The notes: generated from the sequence alone by a model not told the origin. DNA of 64,000 nt from Pseudomonas brassicacearum subsp. brassicacearum (GCF_008801605.1 NZ_VZPJ01000001.1:930001-994000); one strand, 5' to 3'. Positions 8,346-17,803 are shown, counted from the first letter of the stretch. Numbers and translations: made by a program.

Positions 8346-9440
8346 TTAACGCCCCGACGCTCGCGCCATGCATCGCTGATAACGCTCATCCACCCGCTTG
8401 GCAAACCACGCTGTGGTCAGCTTGCGCGTGATCTTTGGGCTCTTGAGCACGATCCCCGGCAATACCGCCCGTGGCAACGCTTTGCCCTCGGCCTTTTCAG
8501 CCAGTTCGAACACGCGCTTGTAGAGCTTGCTGTCCTCGAACGCCAGGCTGTCACCCTGCTCCAATTGATCGCGAATGGTCGGGTTGCGCATTCCCAACGA
8601 CTTGCCCAGCGTGCGCACCGCCAGTTCCGTACTGCCTGGCATGATGGAATCATGGGCAATCAGATCGCCGTCCAGCGCCAGGGAAATGCCCGACGCCACA
8701 CTCACCGCATGCTGGAAAGCTGCGTTGCGGCTGGCGTACCAGCCAGCATTGAAATCGGCAAAACGATACAACGGCTCGGTGTAGCTCACCGGATAGCCCA
8801 GTAAATGCGCGATGCCGAAATACATCCCGCCACGACGACTGAACACTTCGCGACGAATCGAGCCTTCCACCGTATAGGGATAATTGCGCGCATTGGCCTG
8901 GGCAAACGCGATGCTGACCTGCATCGGTCCACCGGTGTGCACCGGATTGAAACCGCCGAACAGTGTCTTGCCCAGCGGCACCATGCTGATGAAATCATCG
9001 AAAATCTCGCTCAGCTCCTTCTCGCTACGCGCCGCATTGAGCCGATCGCTGTAGCTTTTGCCGTTGGACGAACGCACCTGGAGTGCGCCACTGACCAACA
9101 GCTCCGGAATGTGCACCTTCGCCGCCCGGCGGTTGATTTCCTGACGAGCGATCTTGCCCAGCCCCGGCACTGGCGGATCGGATTGGAACGTCGACTCCTG
9201 TTCGGTCACCGCCAGGACAGCACAGATGTTCTGCGTGGTAGAGGGAATCTGCTGGGCTGCAAAGGCCACGTAGATGTCAGTCGCCCAGCCTTCGCGATCC
9301 ACAGTCTTGGCCGGCAACAACTGCACAATCTGCTTCTTGACCTCAGCAGGCTGACGCTCAGGCTCCTGCGCCTGACGGCTGCCACAACCGGCCAAGGCCA
9401 GCAGCGCAGCAAGGCTGATCATCAATCGGTTGAATTGCAT
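8346..9440 (-). CDS. DUF1615 lipoprotein
   Basis: This is a predicted lipoprotein of 364 residues. The N-terminus has a hydrophobic stretch and the lipobox LALAGC with the acylated cysteine at residue 19. The body matches DUF1615, a proteobacterial family without an assigned reaction. Recognisable stretches include AVLAVTEQESTFQSDPPVPGLGKIA, GGFNPVHTGGPMQVS and GGMYFGIAHLLGYP. The EQEST glutamate followed by a GPMQVS-like segment recalls lysozyme-like transglycosylases, but that is inference only. It is a single gene, convergent with the repeat-protein gene and sharing its terminator. Confidence 0.85.
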   Translation of the reverse strand: MQFNRLMISLAALLALAGCGSRQAQEPERQPAEVKKQIVQLLPAKTVDREGWATDIYVAFAAQQIPSTTQNICAVLAVTEQESTFQSDPPVPGLGKIARQEINRRAAKVHIPELLVSGALQVRSSNGKSYSDRLNAARSEKELSEIFDDFISMVPLGKTLFGGFNPVHTGGPMQVSIAFAQANARNYPYTVEGSIRREVFSRRGGMYFGIAHLLGYPVSYTEPLYRFADFNAGWYASRNAAFQHAVSVASGISLALDGDLIAHDSIMPGSTELAVRTLGKSLGMRNPTIRDQLEQGDSLAFEDSKLYKRVFELAEKAEGKALPRAVLPGIVLKSPKITRKLTTAWFAKRVDERYQRCMARASGR

Positions 9441-9507
9441 GGTGCTCCATCGGGTTCGTTATTCCGGAGCAACCATACGATCAAAAGTGGATGCGGGCTA
9501 TGCCCAA

Positions 9508-9597
9508 TGTGGGAGCGAGCTTGCTCGCGAAGGCGGCGGCACGGGCAACACTGATACAAGCTGACCCACCGCTATCGCGAGCAAGCTCGCTCCCACA
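9508..9597. repeat. REPIN
   Basis: An inverted REP pair of the GTGGGAGCGAGCTTGCTCGC subtype lies between the DUF1615 gene and the HemB gene. About 45 bases separate the arms. Confidence 0.9.
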
Positions 9598-9694
9598 GGA
9601 GAATGGTGGTGTACCTAGAATCTCCTATCATCTAAAACCATGTGGGAATGGCGGTGAACATGGACTCACAGCCAACTCCGGGGGCAGTGCAGGA

Positions 9695-10669
9695 TCAGAT
9701 CCCGCTCAGCGCCAGGTCCATGGCAAAGTAGGTGAAGATCAGGTCTGCCCCCGCCCGCTTGATGGCGCCAAGGCTCTCGCGTACCACGCGGGCTTCGTCG
9801 ATGGCACCAGCCTGGGCGGCGAACTTGATCATCGCGTATTCGCCACTGACCTGATAAGCCGACAACGGCAGGTTCGAAGCCTGGCGAATGTCGCGGATGA
9901 TATCGAGGTAGGCACCGGCCGGCTTGACCATCAGCGCATCGGCACCCTCCTGCTCGTCGAGCAAGGATTCGCGCAATGCTTCGCGGCGGTTCATCGGGTT
10001 CATCTGGTAGCTCTTGCGGTCGCCTTTCAACGCGCTGCCGCCGGCCTCGCGGAACGGGCCATAGAGTGCCGAGGCGAACTTGGTGGAATAGGCCATGATT
10101 GCTGTCTGGCTGAAGCCGGCTTCATCCAGGGCCCGGCGAATCGCCTGGACCTGCCCGTCCATGGCCGCCGATGGCGCGATCACATCGGCACCGGCGCGGG
10201 CCGCCGCCACGGCCTGCTTGCCCAGGTTGACCAGGGTCCGGTCGTTGTCCACTTCATCGCCGTGGAGCACACCGCAGTGACCATGATCGGTGTATTCACA
10301 GAAGCAGGTGTCGGACATCACGATCATCTCCGGCACTGCGTCTTTGCAGATCCCGGCCATGCGCGACACCAGGCCGCGCTCGCTCCAGGTATCGCTGCCG
10401 TCGTTGTCCAGGTGATGGGACACACCAAAGGTCATCACCGACTTGATGCCGGCACGGGCATAGCGCTCGATCTCGCCGGCCAGCTTCGATTCAGGAATGC
10501 GTACCACGCCGGGCATGCTCTTGATCGGCACAAAATCATCGATTTCTTCTTCGACGAAAATCGGCAGCACCAAGTCGTTCAAGGTGAACTCGGTTTCCTG
10601 GAACAAGCTGCGCAGGCTTGCATTGCGACGCAGACGGCGTGGACGTGCTTCGGGGAACTGGCTGGACAT
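9695..10669 (-). CDS. hemB: Delta-aminolevulinic acid dehydratase, zinc type
   Basis: Porphobilinogen synthase condenses two 5-aminolevulinates in tetrapyrrole synthesis. The 324 residues match the E. coli HemB type closely. The zinc-binding cysteines are in [15 protein letters not shown] (Cys122, Cys124, Cys132). The Schiff-base lysines are Lys197 (AYSTKFAS) and Lys249 (MVKPAGAY). The housekeeping Pseudomonas HemB, as I recall it from P. aeruginosa, is a magnesium enzyme that lacks these cysteines, so this is probably a second paralogue rather than the main one. The ATG at 10669 has AGGAG upstream. It is monocistronic, between a REPIN and a glutathione transferase gene. Confidence 0.92.
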   Translation of the reverse strand: MSSQFPEARPRRLRRNASLRSLFQETEFTLNDLVLPIFVEEEIDDFVPIKSMPGVVRIPESKLAGEIERYARAGIKSVMTFGVSHHLDNDGSDTWSERGLVSRMAGICKDAVPEMIVMSDTCFCEYTDHGHCGVLHGDEVDNDRTLVNLGKQAVAAARAGADVIAPSAAMDGQVQAIRRALDEAGFSQTAIMAYSTKFASALYGPFREAGGSALKGDRKSYQMNPMNRREALRESLLDEQEGADALMVKPAGAYLDIIRDIRQASNLPLSAYQVSGEYAMIKFAAQAGAIDEARVVRESLGAIKRAGADLIFTYFAMDLALSGI

Positions 10670-10859
10670 GGGGCTCCTGGGCAGAAATGGGTGCTCGATC
10701 ACAAAGAGCAAAGCTTATGCCCTGGCCGGCCAGGGCACAAACGGCGGGTGGAAAACAGAGTGTTACCGGCCAGGCAATAATCTACTCGCAAGGTCAGCGA
10801 GCCATTGATGCACGTCAGCCGGTGGCTTGTAATCGAATCGGCGAGTCGTCGGGTTTAAC

Positions 10860-11558
10860 TCATTCCGGAATCTTCAACCCGCGCGCCACAGCCGGTCGAG
10901 CCAGGAAGCGCTCCAGCACCCGCGTCACATTGGGGAAATTCTGGATACCGACCAAATCACCGGCCTCGTAAAATCCGATCAAATTGCGCACCCAGGGGAA
11001 CGTGGCGATATCCGCGATGGTATAGCGCTCACCCATGATCCAGTCACGCCCTTGCAGACGACCATCGAGCACCTTGAGCAGGCGCTTGCTTTCCTCGACG
11101 TAGCGATCGCGCGGCCGCTTGTCCTCGTAGTCCTTGCCAGCAAACTTGTTGAAGAACCCCAGTTGCCCGAACATCGGCCCGATCCCGCCCATCTGGAACA
11201 TCAGCCACTGGATCGTCTCGTAGCGCGCCGCCGACTCCTGCGCCAGCAACTGCCCGCTCTTGTCCGCCAGATAAATCAGGATCGCCCCCGACTCGAACAA
11301 AGCCAACGGCTGGTCGCCCGGCCCATGGGGATCGAGAATCGCCGGGATCTTGTTGTTGGGGTTCAGGGAAAGGAACTCGGGCGACAACTGGTCGTTGCTG
11401 GCGAAGTCCACTTTGTGGGGCTCGTACGGCAGGCCGATCTCTTCCAGCATGATCGAGACCTTCACGCCGTTGGGGGTGGGCAGGGAGTAGAGCTGGATCC
11501 ACTCCGGGTACTGGGCAGGCCACTTTTCGGTGATGGGGAATGGGGTCAAGTCGGGCAT
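10860..11558 (-). CDS. Glutathione S-transferase, YghU/Nu-class-like
   Basis: This is a 232-residue transferase of the YghU/YfcG kind. Disulfide-bond reductase activity on small organic disulfides is known for that class. The thioredoxin domain carries LYSLPTPNGVKVSIMLEEIGLPYE followed by NPNNKIPAI (cis-Pro) and LFESGAIL (Glu-Ser glutathione contact). The helical domain includes YTIADIATFPW, the N-capping motif. The ATG at 11558 gives the length expected for this class; upstream in-frame starts would add about 27 unrelated residues. The neighbours do not suggest a pathway. It is divergent from the phosphatase gene at 11876 across a 317-base gap. Confidence 0.88.
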   Translation of the reverse strand: MPDLTPFPITEKWPAQYPEWIQLYSLPTPNGVKVSIMLEEIGLPYEPHKVDFASNDQLSPEFLSLNPNNKIPAILDPHGPGDQPLALFESGAILIYLADKSGQLLAQESAARYETIQWLMFQMGGIGPMFGQLGFFNKFAGKDYEDKRPRDRYVEESKRLLKVLDGRLQGRDWIMGERYTIADIATFPWVRNLIGFYEAGDLVGIQNFPNVTRVLERFLARPAVARGLKIPE

Positions 11559-11639
11559 GGGGTCGGCTCGGAAATGAAGGAAAGCCCGAGGATAATCCAA
11601 GATGTACGGGACGGCATCACTGCCCGTCACGGAATTCAC

Positions 11640-11875
11640 ATCGGCCCTTCTTAAATCCGCAACATCCTGTCGCTAACATTCGCCCTACCTCCACACAGGA
11701 GGCCTTACAGTGCACCGGGACCCGCCAGGATCGAACCAAAGGGCTTGAAGGGACTCTGAGCAATGCCCCCGAGGATTCAACGCGGCGTAACGACAGGGAA
11801 AACACCCGAAGCCAGCCGCTTCGTGGTGCCAGGGTTTGTCAGCCTGACTCAAGAGTGCTGAAGAATAATTATTCG
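11640..11875 (+). other. Unexplained leader upstream of a histidine phosphatase gene
   Basis: This is most of a 317-base gap. It contains a strong AGGAGG at about 11697-11702 followed by a GTG at 11710 that opens only a 12-codon reading frame, then GC-rich segments that could pair with one another, then AT-rich sequence before the ATG at 11876. It does not match a riboswitch I know. A leader peptide or structured 5' UTR is possible but unproven. Confidence 0.3.
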
Positions 11876-12550
11876 ATGATGAACCCACTGAATTTCGCCA
11901 GACGCTTCAAACACCGTTCGTGGCTACTGCTGCCGACGCTGCTTGTGGTCTGCGGCCTGGGATTGGCGCTGGAATCCAGCATCAGCCGGGCCCAACCAGC
12001 CGACGGCGTGCAGACCCTGGTGTTCCTGCGCCACGCCGAGAAACCCGCCGGTGGCCTGGGCCAACTCAACTGCCAGGGCCTCAACCGCGCCATCGACCTG
12101 GCCACCCTGCTGCCGGAAAAATTCGGCAAGGCCGACTACGTGTTCGCGGCCAACCCGACCCGCAATGTCGAAGAGGGCGAGCAGGACAACTCCTACAGTT
12201 ATATTCGCCCGCTGATGACCATCAGCCCCAGCGCCATCAAGCTCGGGTTGCCGGTGAACATCAATTATTCGGCCAACGACACCAGCGACCTGGCTGACGA
12301 ACTGCTGCACGACAAGTACCACAACGCCACCATCTATACCGCCTGGTCCCATGGCTACCTGCCGGAGCTGATCAACAAGGTCGCCGGCGAGGCGGTCGGC
12401 AAGGAGCAAACCATTACCGAAGACTGGGCCTCGGGAGACTTTGATTCGCTGTATGTGCTGACCCTGACCTGGCACAACGGCAAGGCCAGCCTCACCAGCC
12501 AGAGCTACAAGCAAGGCTTGGACAATGGCAAGGAAGCCTGTCCGACTTGA
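11876..12550 (+). CDS. Membrane-anchored histidine phosphatase family protein
   Basis: This is a histidine-phosphatase (phosphoglycerate-mutase superfamily) protein of 224 residues. Residues 15-40 form an uncleaved anchor or signal peptide (WLLLPTLLVVCGLGLALES). The catalytic LRHAEKP motif places the phospho-accepting His at residue 53, and a second His lies in AWSHGYLPEL. An exported or periplasm-facing phosphatase is likely. Ais-type LPS heptose phosphatases share this plan, but I cannot assign that substrate. Two ATGs in tandem (11876 and 11879) are the possible starts, and the ribosome site is weak. It is a single gene with an unusual long leader. Confidence 0.75.
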   Translation: MMNPLNFARRFKHRSWLLLPTLLVVCGLGLALESSISRAQPADGVQTLVFLRHAEKPAGGLGQLNCQGLNRAIDLATLLPEKFGKADYVFAANPTRNVEEGEQDNSYSYIRPLMTISPSAIKLGLPVNINYSANDTSDLADELLHDKYHNATIYTAWSHGYLPELINKVAGEAVGKEQTITEDWASGDFDSLYVLTLTWHNGKASLTSQSYKQGLDNGKEACPT

Positions 12551-12568
12551 TCAGTCGCTAATTCCCTT

Positions 12569-12657
12569 TGTGGGAGCGAGCTTGCTCGCGATAGCGTCAG
12601 ACCCATTGATATTGATGTGACTGAAACACCGCTATCGCGGGCAAGCCCGGTCCCACA
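12569..12657. repeat. REPIN
   Basis: An inverted REP pair with diverged right arm (GCGGGCAAGCCCGGTCCCACA) lies between two convergent genes, the phosphatase and mnmH. Confidence 0.88.
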
Positions 12658-12686
12658 GGGATTGACAGTGGATATCAAACCTGTGG

Positions 12687-13790
12687 TCACCCTCCCCGGG
12701 GCACACGCTCCCGCAGATATTCCAGCACCGCCGCCTGCTCCCCCGAGAACTCGATCCGCAGCCCCTTCTTTTCCCGTTGGAACACGTACATCGGGTCGTA
12801 ATACTCGCGCAGCAAGCCTTCGATCCAACCGCGATGCAAGTCGACGGCGCCGCTGTTGGCCTGCTCGGCCAGGGCGGTTTCCAGGATGTTCATCAGGCGC
12901 CGGTGACGGTCACCGCCCAGGCGCTTGTGGATGTTGTCCAGGCTTGCCAGCAACCGCTCGGAAAACAACGAGAAACCTTCGTCGCCATGTACGGCGACAA
13001 ATTCCGCGCACAGGTCGATGACGTAATCCTGCAGGATCCGCTCGACCCGATGCTCCAGGCTGTCTTCCAGCCAGACCATCGGAACCTGTTGCATGCGCTG
13101 GTACAAGGGCAGCGGCAAGGCACAACTGCCGACCGCACGGCTCTCATCTTCAAGCACGAATTGTTCGATGCCACTGGCGCGTTTTTTCAGTACGTCCACG
13201 GCCAGGCGGTTTTCAAAATCGATGTTGGAAGGCTGGCCGGTGGCGCGTTTGCCGAAGCTGGAACCGCGATGGTTGGCATAACCTTCCAGATCCAGGCTAT
13301 TGCTCAGTTGCCCCAGCGCTTCGGTCTTGCCGGTGCCGGTCATGCCGCCCAGCAGCACCAGGTCGCATTGGGCTACCGCCTGCTCGACAGTGTCCAGCAA
13401 AAAGGTGCGCATGGCCTTGTAGCCGCCGCCGACCCTGGGGTAATCAATGCCCGCTTCATCCTTGAGCCATTGCTGTACGATCTGCGAACGCAGGCCGCCG
13501 CGAAAGCAATACAGCACGCCGTCAGGATGGGTCTTGGCGAACTCGGCCCAGGCCCGGATGCGTTCGGCCTTGATTTCGCCGGACACCAGTTGATGCCCCA
13601 GGACAATGGCGGCCTGTTGCCCCTGCTGTTTGTAGCAGGTACCGACACGTTGCCGTTCGCTGTCGGTCATCAACGGCAAATTGATCACGCCGGGGAAGGC
13701 CCCCTTGATGAATTCGACCGGGGCGCGCGTGTCCATCATCGGCCGGTCGTTGAGGAAGATGTCGCGGTAATCGGTGATGTCATTGCTCAT
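12687..13790 (-). CDS. mnmH: tRNA 2-selenouridine synthase
   Basis: This enzyme (YbbB/SelU) converts 2-thiouridine at the wobble position of Lys, Glu and Gln tRNAs into 2-selenouridine, using selenophosphate and going through a geranylated intermediate. The 367 residues contain an N-terminal rhodanese domain with the active cysteine in YCFRGG (Cys95) and a P-loop domain with GGMTGTGKT (residues 148-156). The ATG at 13790 overlaps the selD stop by one base, so the pair is coupled. Together with selD it gives a complete route from selenide to modified tRNA without any need for selenoprotein synthesis genes here. Confidence 0.93.
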   Translation of the reverse strand: MSNDITDYRDIFLNDRPMMDTRAPVEFIKGAFPGVINLPLMTDSERQRVGTCYKQQGQQAAIVLGHQLVSGEIKAERIRAWAEFAKTHPDGVLYCFRGGLRSQIVQQWLKDEAGIDYPRVGGGYKAMRTFLLDTVEQAVAQCDLVLLGGMTGTGKTEALGQLSNSLDLEGYANHRGSSFGKRATGQPSNIDFENRLAVDVLKKRASGIEQFVLEDESRAVGSCALPLPLYQRMQQVPMVWLEDSLEHRVERILQDYVIDLCAEFVAVHGDEGFSLFSERLLASLDNIHKRLGGDRHRRLMNILETALAEQANSGAVDLHRGWIEGLLREYYDPMYVFQREKKGLRIEFSGEQAAVLEYLRERVPRGG

Positions 13791-14824
13791 CAAGACACCT
13801 CGACCGCGTAACTCTGTCGCTCGACCAGTTCGCCGATAGGTTCCAGCGCCAGCCCGAGTTCAGCGGCAACCCGCAGGAACTCGGCCTCGCCTTCAGGGGT
13901 GACGGCAATCAGCAGGCCGCCGCTGGTCTGCGGGTCGCACAGCACGCGCTTGTGCAGTTCCTGGACCCGACCGACCTTGCTGGCGTAACTGTCGTAGTTG
14001 CGCAGCGTACCGCCCGGCACACACCCCTGGTCGAGGTAGTACTCGACACCCGGCAGGCGCGGCACCGCGTCATAGCGGATGCGCGCGGTCAGTCGGCTGC
14101 CGTCGGCCATTTCCACCAGGTGACCGAGCAGGCCGAACCCGGTGACGTCGGTCATCGCCGTCACGCCGTCGAGCTTGCCGAAGCGGCTGCCAGGTTTGTT
14201 GAGGGTGCACATCCAGTCACGGGCCAGGCCGACGTCGGCGGCGCGCAGCTTGCCTTTCTTTTCCGCCGTGGTGAGGATGCCGATACCCAGGGGTTTGGTC
14301 AGGTACAGGCGGCAACCGGCGGTGGCCGTGTCGTTGCGTTTCATATGGCGCTTTTGTACCAGGCCTGTGACCGCCAGGCCGAAAATCGGCTCAGGCGCGT
14401 CGATCGAATGCCCGCCGGCCAGGGGAATACCGGCCTCGTCGCACACGGAGCGACCGCCGCGAATCACTTCCCGGGCAATTTCCGGGGCCAATACGTTGAC
14501 TGGCCAGCCGAGAATCGCAATGGCCATCAGCGGGTCACCGCCCATGGCGTAGATATCGCTGATGGCATTGGTGGCGGCGATGCGACCGAAATCGAAAGGA
14601 TCATCGACAATCGGCATGAAGAAGTCGGTGGTCGAGACCACCCCGCGCTCCTCGTCGATGGCGTACACCGCAGCATCGTCCCGGGACGCATTGCCGACCC
14701 ACAAATTGGGATCAAGGTTCTGCGCACCGCTGCCGGCCAGGATCACTTCCAGTACCTGGGGCGAAATCTTGCAGCCGCAGCCGGCGCCGTGGCTGTACTG
14801 GGTCAGGCGAATCGGCTCGCTCAT
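13790..14824 (-). CDS. selD: Selenide, water dikinase
   Basis: SelD makes selenophosphate from selenide and ATP. The 344 residues start [19 protein letters not shown], where Cys16 corresponds to the catalytic position and Lys19 to the essential lysine. The catalytic residue is an ordinary Cys codon, so this SelD is not itself a selenoprotein. I chose the ATG at 14824 because AGAGG lies about seven bases upstream of it, whereas the ATG at 14830 is too close to that site. It is the first gene of a selD-mnmH operon, divergent from the nucleoside-uptake genes. Confidence 0.95.
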   Translation of the reverse strand: MSEPIRLTQYSHGAGCGCKISPQVLEVILAGSGAQNLDPNLWVGNASRDDAAVYAIDEERGVVSTTDFFMPIVDDPFDFGRIAATNAISDIYAMGGDPLMAIAILGWPVNVLAPEIAREVIRGGRSVCDEAGIPLAGGHSIDAPEPIFGLAVTGLVQKRHMKRNDTATAGCRLYLTKPLGIGILTTAEKKGKLRAADVGLARDWMCTLNKPGSRFGKLDGVTAMTDVTGFGLLGHLVEMADGSRLTARIRYDAVPRLPGVEYYLDQGCVPGGTLRNYDSYASKVGRVQELHKRVLCDPQTSGGLLIAVTPEGEAEFLRVAAELGLALEPIGELVERQSYAVEVS

Positions 14825-15027
14825 GGGCATACCTCTGGTCAGTCAAGATGGCCGATTCTACCAGCAACGCCACCGACTCAGTGCCGCGTCGAGCACATGC
14901 TACTGCAACACGTTGGTGCCACTTCATACGACGCTGCCGAATTCGGTGCACCAAGCCTGACCAACAGGACAGGAAAAAAGCCTGAACCCCATGCATTTCA
15001 AGCCAATACAAAAAACTGGTACGACAT

Positions 15028-15043
15028 GTGCAAACGTTTGCGC
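15028..15043. promoter_or_regulatory. PurR-like (LacI-family) operator
   Basis: The palindrome GCAAACGTTTGC (core 15030-15041, extended GTGCAAACGTTTGCGC) matches the E. coli PurR operator pattern. It lies about 80 bases before the start of the Tsx-like porin gene and ahead of a purine nucleoside permease gene. A LacI-family purine or nucleoside repressor is the likely ligand-responsive protein. It is not encoded in this window. Confidence 0.65.
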
Positions 15044-15123
15044 AATCGATCCTACCCAGCGGATCGATGGCTTTTTTTCAACCACGGAACCCGGGCTTCG
15101 GCCCGCACGAACAAGGACTTTCC

Positions 15124-16074
15124 ATGCACTGCACTTCCCGGTGTCGCGCTACACCCGGCGTATTGGCAGCCGCCCTGCTACTGACCGCCGTTACCGGACT
15201 ACTCAGCACCACGACCCAAGCCCAAACCGCCGAGGCGTCCGCCCAGGGCGAAGCCCTCAGCCCCGAGGCTACCCCCTCGAAAAAAGGCGCTTACCTCTCG
15301 GACTGGTACAACCAGGACCTGACGCTCATAGGCAGCAAGGACATCAGCTTCGGCCCGCAACCGGTCGACGATGTCTATCTGGAATATGAATACTTCGGAC
15401 GCAAAGGGCCCTTCGAGCTCTATGGCTACGTCGACATTCCAAAGATTTTCAACATTGGCAACAGTCACGACAAAGGTGTGTGGGACCACGGTTCCCCCGT
15501 ATTCATGGAGCACGAACCGCGTATTTCCATCGACTACCTTGCCGGTCGCAGCCTGGCCATCGGTCCGTTCAAGGAGTGGTATGTGGCGTTCGACTGGATC
15601 TACGATCACGGCAGCAACAGCGCCAATCGTGCGAACACCTTGTACAGCGGCCTGGGCACCGACATCGACACCCACTCGAGGGTCAACCTGTCGGCCAACT
15701 TCTATGGTCGTTATCAGTGGGAAAACTATGGCGCCAGCAATGAATACTCCTGGGACGGCTACCGCGCCCAGCTCAAATACATCGTGCCGATCAGCCAGTT
15801 CAGCAACGGCGCATCCCTGACTTACATTGGCTTCACCAACTTCGATTTCGGTTCGGACCTGCACAAGGACAACCCTGCCCGGACCGCCAACGCCACGGTC
15901 GCCACCAACGTCCTGCTGTATTCGTTCACGCACCTGCGCTTTACGCTGGTGGGCCGCTACTTTCACAACGGCGGCAACTGGCAGGACGGCAGTGAGCTTA
16001 ACTTTGGCGACGGCAACTTCCGCGCCCGCTCCGATGGCTGGGGATACTACGCCGGGGTTGGCTATCAATTCTGA
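15124..16074 (+). CDS. Tsx-like nucleoside-specific outer-membrane porin
   Basis: This is an outer-membrane channel of the OmpK/Tsx family that admits nucleosides. The 316 residues begin with a signal peptide (hydrophobic VLAAALLLTAVTGLL), followed by a spacer. The body is rich in alternating aromatic residues: YLSDWYNQDLTLIGSKD, KEWYVAFDWIYDHG and a final GWGYYAGVGYQF, where a terminal Phe is typical of barrel proteins. The ATG at 15124 has AAGGA upstream and gives the signal peptide. The palindrome 80 bases upstream and the nucleoside permease 46 bases downstream support a role in purine nucleoside uptake. Confidence 0.88.
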   Translation: MHCTSRCRATPGVLAAALLLTAVTGLLSTTTQAQTAEASAQGEALSPEATPSKKGAYLSDWYNQDLTLIGSKDISFGPQPVDDVYLEYEYFGRKGPFELYGYVDIPKIFNIGNSHDKGVWDHGSPVFMEHEPRISIDYLAGRSLAIGPFKEWYVAFDWIYDHGSNSANRANTLYSGLGTDIDTHSRVNLSANFYGRYQWENYGASNEYSWDGYRAQLKYIVPISQFSNGASLTYIGFTNFDFGSDLHKDNPARTANATVATNVLLYSFTHLRFTLVGRYFHNGGNWQDGSELNFGDGNFRARSDGWGYYAGVGYQF

Positions 16075-16120
16075 GCAAACCGTAGAAGCACCACTTCGAA
16101 TCCATGGAGGTCACGAATAC

Positions 16121-17146
16121 ATGATCAATCGCCTGTCTATTTCAATCGGCCTGGCCTGCACGGCCCTGTTCTGCTCGACTGCCGGGGCCGCGCCGCCGCT
16201 TCAACCCAAAGTGATGCTGATCACGATGTTCGCCCCCGAGGCGCAGAACTGGATCGAACGCCTCGAACTCAAGACTGAAATCCGCGTGCCGGGGCTGTCC
16301 GCCGAGTATCCGACGATCCGCTGCAATGCCGAACGGGTCTGCCTGCTGATCACCAGCATGGGCCAGACCAACGCTGCCGCCTCGACACTGGCCCTGGCGC
16401 TCTCCCCCACCGTCGACCTGCGTAAAAGCTATTTCCTGGTGGCCGGGATCGCCGGCATCAACCCGCACCACGGCACGCTTGGCACGACGGCCTGGGCCCA
16501 TTACCTGGTGGAGTTCGGCACCCAGTGGGAGCTGGATTCGCGGGATGTGCCCAAGGACTGGCCCACCGGCTACCTGGGCATCAATACCAAGGGGCCGAAT
16601 GAAAAGCCGCCGCTGGACTACAAGACGGAAGTCTTCGAACTCAACCCGGCCCTGCAAGCCAAGGCCTTTGCCCTCAGCCAGAAGGTGAGCTTGGCGGAAA
16701 GCAAGGAATCGGCGGCCTGGCGCTTGAAGTATCCGTACGCCCCGGCCAACCAGCCGCCGGTGGTGACCCGCTGCGACACCCTGGCCGGCAACACCTGGTT
16801 CTCCGGTACGCGCCTGAGCGAGCGCGCCGAAGTCTGGACCCGCCTGCTCACCGATAACAAAGGTGTCTACTGCACCACCCAACAGGAAGACAACTCCACC
16901 TACGAGGCCCTGCTCCGGGCCAGCCGCGAAGGCCGGGTGGACATCAACCGGCTGGCCGTGCTGCGGGCCGGGTCCGATTTCGACCGCCCCGAGCCCGGCG
17001 GCAACGAAGTGGACAACCTGCTCAAATATGCCGACCAGGGCGCGTTCGTCCCGGCGCTGGAAAACCTCTTCCGCACCGGCAACCCGCTGGTGCAGGACAT
17101 TGTGAAAAACTGGTCGGCGTGGAAAGACGGCGTGCCTGGTCTTTGA
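16121..17146 (+). CDS. Purine nucleoside permease (NUP family)
   Basis: This is a NUP-family protein (purine nucleoside permease, PF06516) of 341 residues. A signal peptide (about residues 1-23, ending STAGA) is followed by a globular domain. It carries VMLITMFAPEAQNWIERLEL, LLITSMGQTNAAASTLAL and FLVAGIAGINP, a fold that resembles nucleoside phosphorylases. The gene follows the Tsx-like porin by 46 bases, with GGAGG upstream of the ATG. Porin and NUP form a likely uptake operon under the upstream PurR-like site. The family name comes from a fungal transport phenotype. A periplasmic binding or hydrolytic role is also possible given the signal peptide and lack of membrane helices. Confidence 0.85.
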   Translation: MINRLSISIGLACTALFCSTAGAAPPLQPKVMLITMFAPEAQNWIERLELKTEIRVPGLSAEYPTIRCNAERVCLLITSMGQTNAAASTLALALSPTVDLRKSYFLVAGIAGINPHHGTLGTTAWAHYLVEFGTQWELDSRDVPKDWPTGYLGINTKGPNEKPPLDYKTEVFELNPALQAKAFALSQKVSLAESKESAAWRLKYPYAPANQPPVVTRCDTLAGNTWFSGTRLSERAEVWTRLLTDNKGVYCTTQQEDNSTYEALLRASREGRVDINRLAVLRAGSDFDRPEPGGNEVDNLLKYADQGAFVPALENLFRTGNPLVQDIVKNWSAWKDGVPGL

Positions 17147-17184
17147 TCAACAGCCGCCCGGCTCTTGGGGAGAAGGGAATGATC

Positions 17185-17270
17185 TGTGGAGCAAGGCTTG
17201 CCCGCGATTAAGTCGACGCGGTCCTTTGTGAACCGAGGCGCCTGCATCGCGGGCAAGCCTTGCTCCCACA
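17185..17270. repeat. REPIN
   Basis: An inverted REP pair of the AAGGC subtype lies downstream of the nucleoside permease gene. The left arm has lost one G. Confidence 0.88.
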
Positions 17271-17367
17271 GATTGAGGCTAATCTCTACAGATCACTCAA
17301 TGGAATTTTCCATTGCGGGAAGAATCACTTGAACATCAGCCGTGCGTACCCATCCAGGAGACCGCCG

Positions 17368-17649
17368 ATGTCCCTCGACCCTGCTGCCGACAGCACTCAT
17401 CTTGATTACGCTCTCGACACGATGTTTGGTCGCAATACCACAAGTGTCAGCTGCGAGTTCGACGTCAAACGCCTTGACGACGGCAGACCGCCATGGTTCA
17501 CGCTGCACGTGCGACCTCCGCTGCCGAAGGATCTGCACAAGGCCCAGCTCGTGGTGTTCAATGCCGAAGGCCGACGCATCAGCGGCATTGTCCGGCGAGC
17601 CAAACGCCTGGCAGACGACAGCCTGCAATTGGACGTGGAACCCGACTGA
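17368..17649 (+). CDS. Small hypothetical protein (93 aa)
   Basis: I do not recognise a named family. The 93 residues lack a signal peptide or membrane segment. The sequence reads as a compact beta-rich domain (TSVSCEFDVKRLDDGRPPW, AQLVVFNAEGRRISGIVRR) and ends acidic. The ATG at 17368 has AGGAG about eight bases upstream. Coding bias resembles the neighbours, so the gene is probably real. A LysR C-terminal fragment begins just beyond its stop. Confidence 0.6.
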   Translation: MSLDPAADSTHLDYALDTMFGRNTTSVSCEFDVKRLDDGRPPWFTLHVRPPLPKDLHKAQLVVFNAEGRRISGIVRRAKRLADDSLQLDVEPD

Positions 17650-17667
17650 GTGCTTCAGGCCGGGTGA

Positions 17668-17772
17668 TCGAGCGTGTCCTTGCCGGCCAAGACTCGCGCC
17701 TTTATCGACTTCATCACCGAACACTTCGAGCGTGAGGGGTTGGCGCGGCGTTTCAGTGCTGCGTGGGGTTGA
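17668..17772 (+). pseudogene. LysR-family regulator remnant (C-terminus only)
   Basis: After an in-frame TGA (17665-17667) the frame reads LPAKTRAFIDFITEHFERE and continues to a stop at 17770-17772. That is the conserved C-terminal helix of LysR-type effector domains (LP-x-R-x-FIDFL). Nothing of the DNA-binding or remaining effector domain precedes it; a different gene ends 18 bases upstream. It is therefore a leftover of a deleted regulator gene of about 34 codons. Confidence 0.65.
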
Positions 17773-17803
17773 GCCTTAGGGTCTTTCGTGCCAGTGCGGC
17801 CGC

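Noticed and set aside
13790..14824. SelD as a selenoprotein with an in-frame UGA
   Set aside because: The catalytic position is an ordinary Cys codon (Cys16) and the frame has no internal stop.
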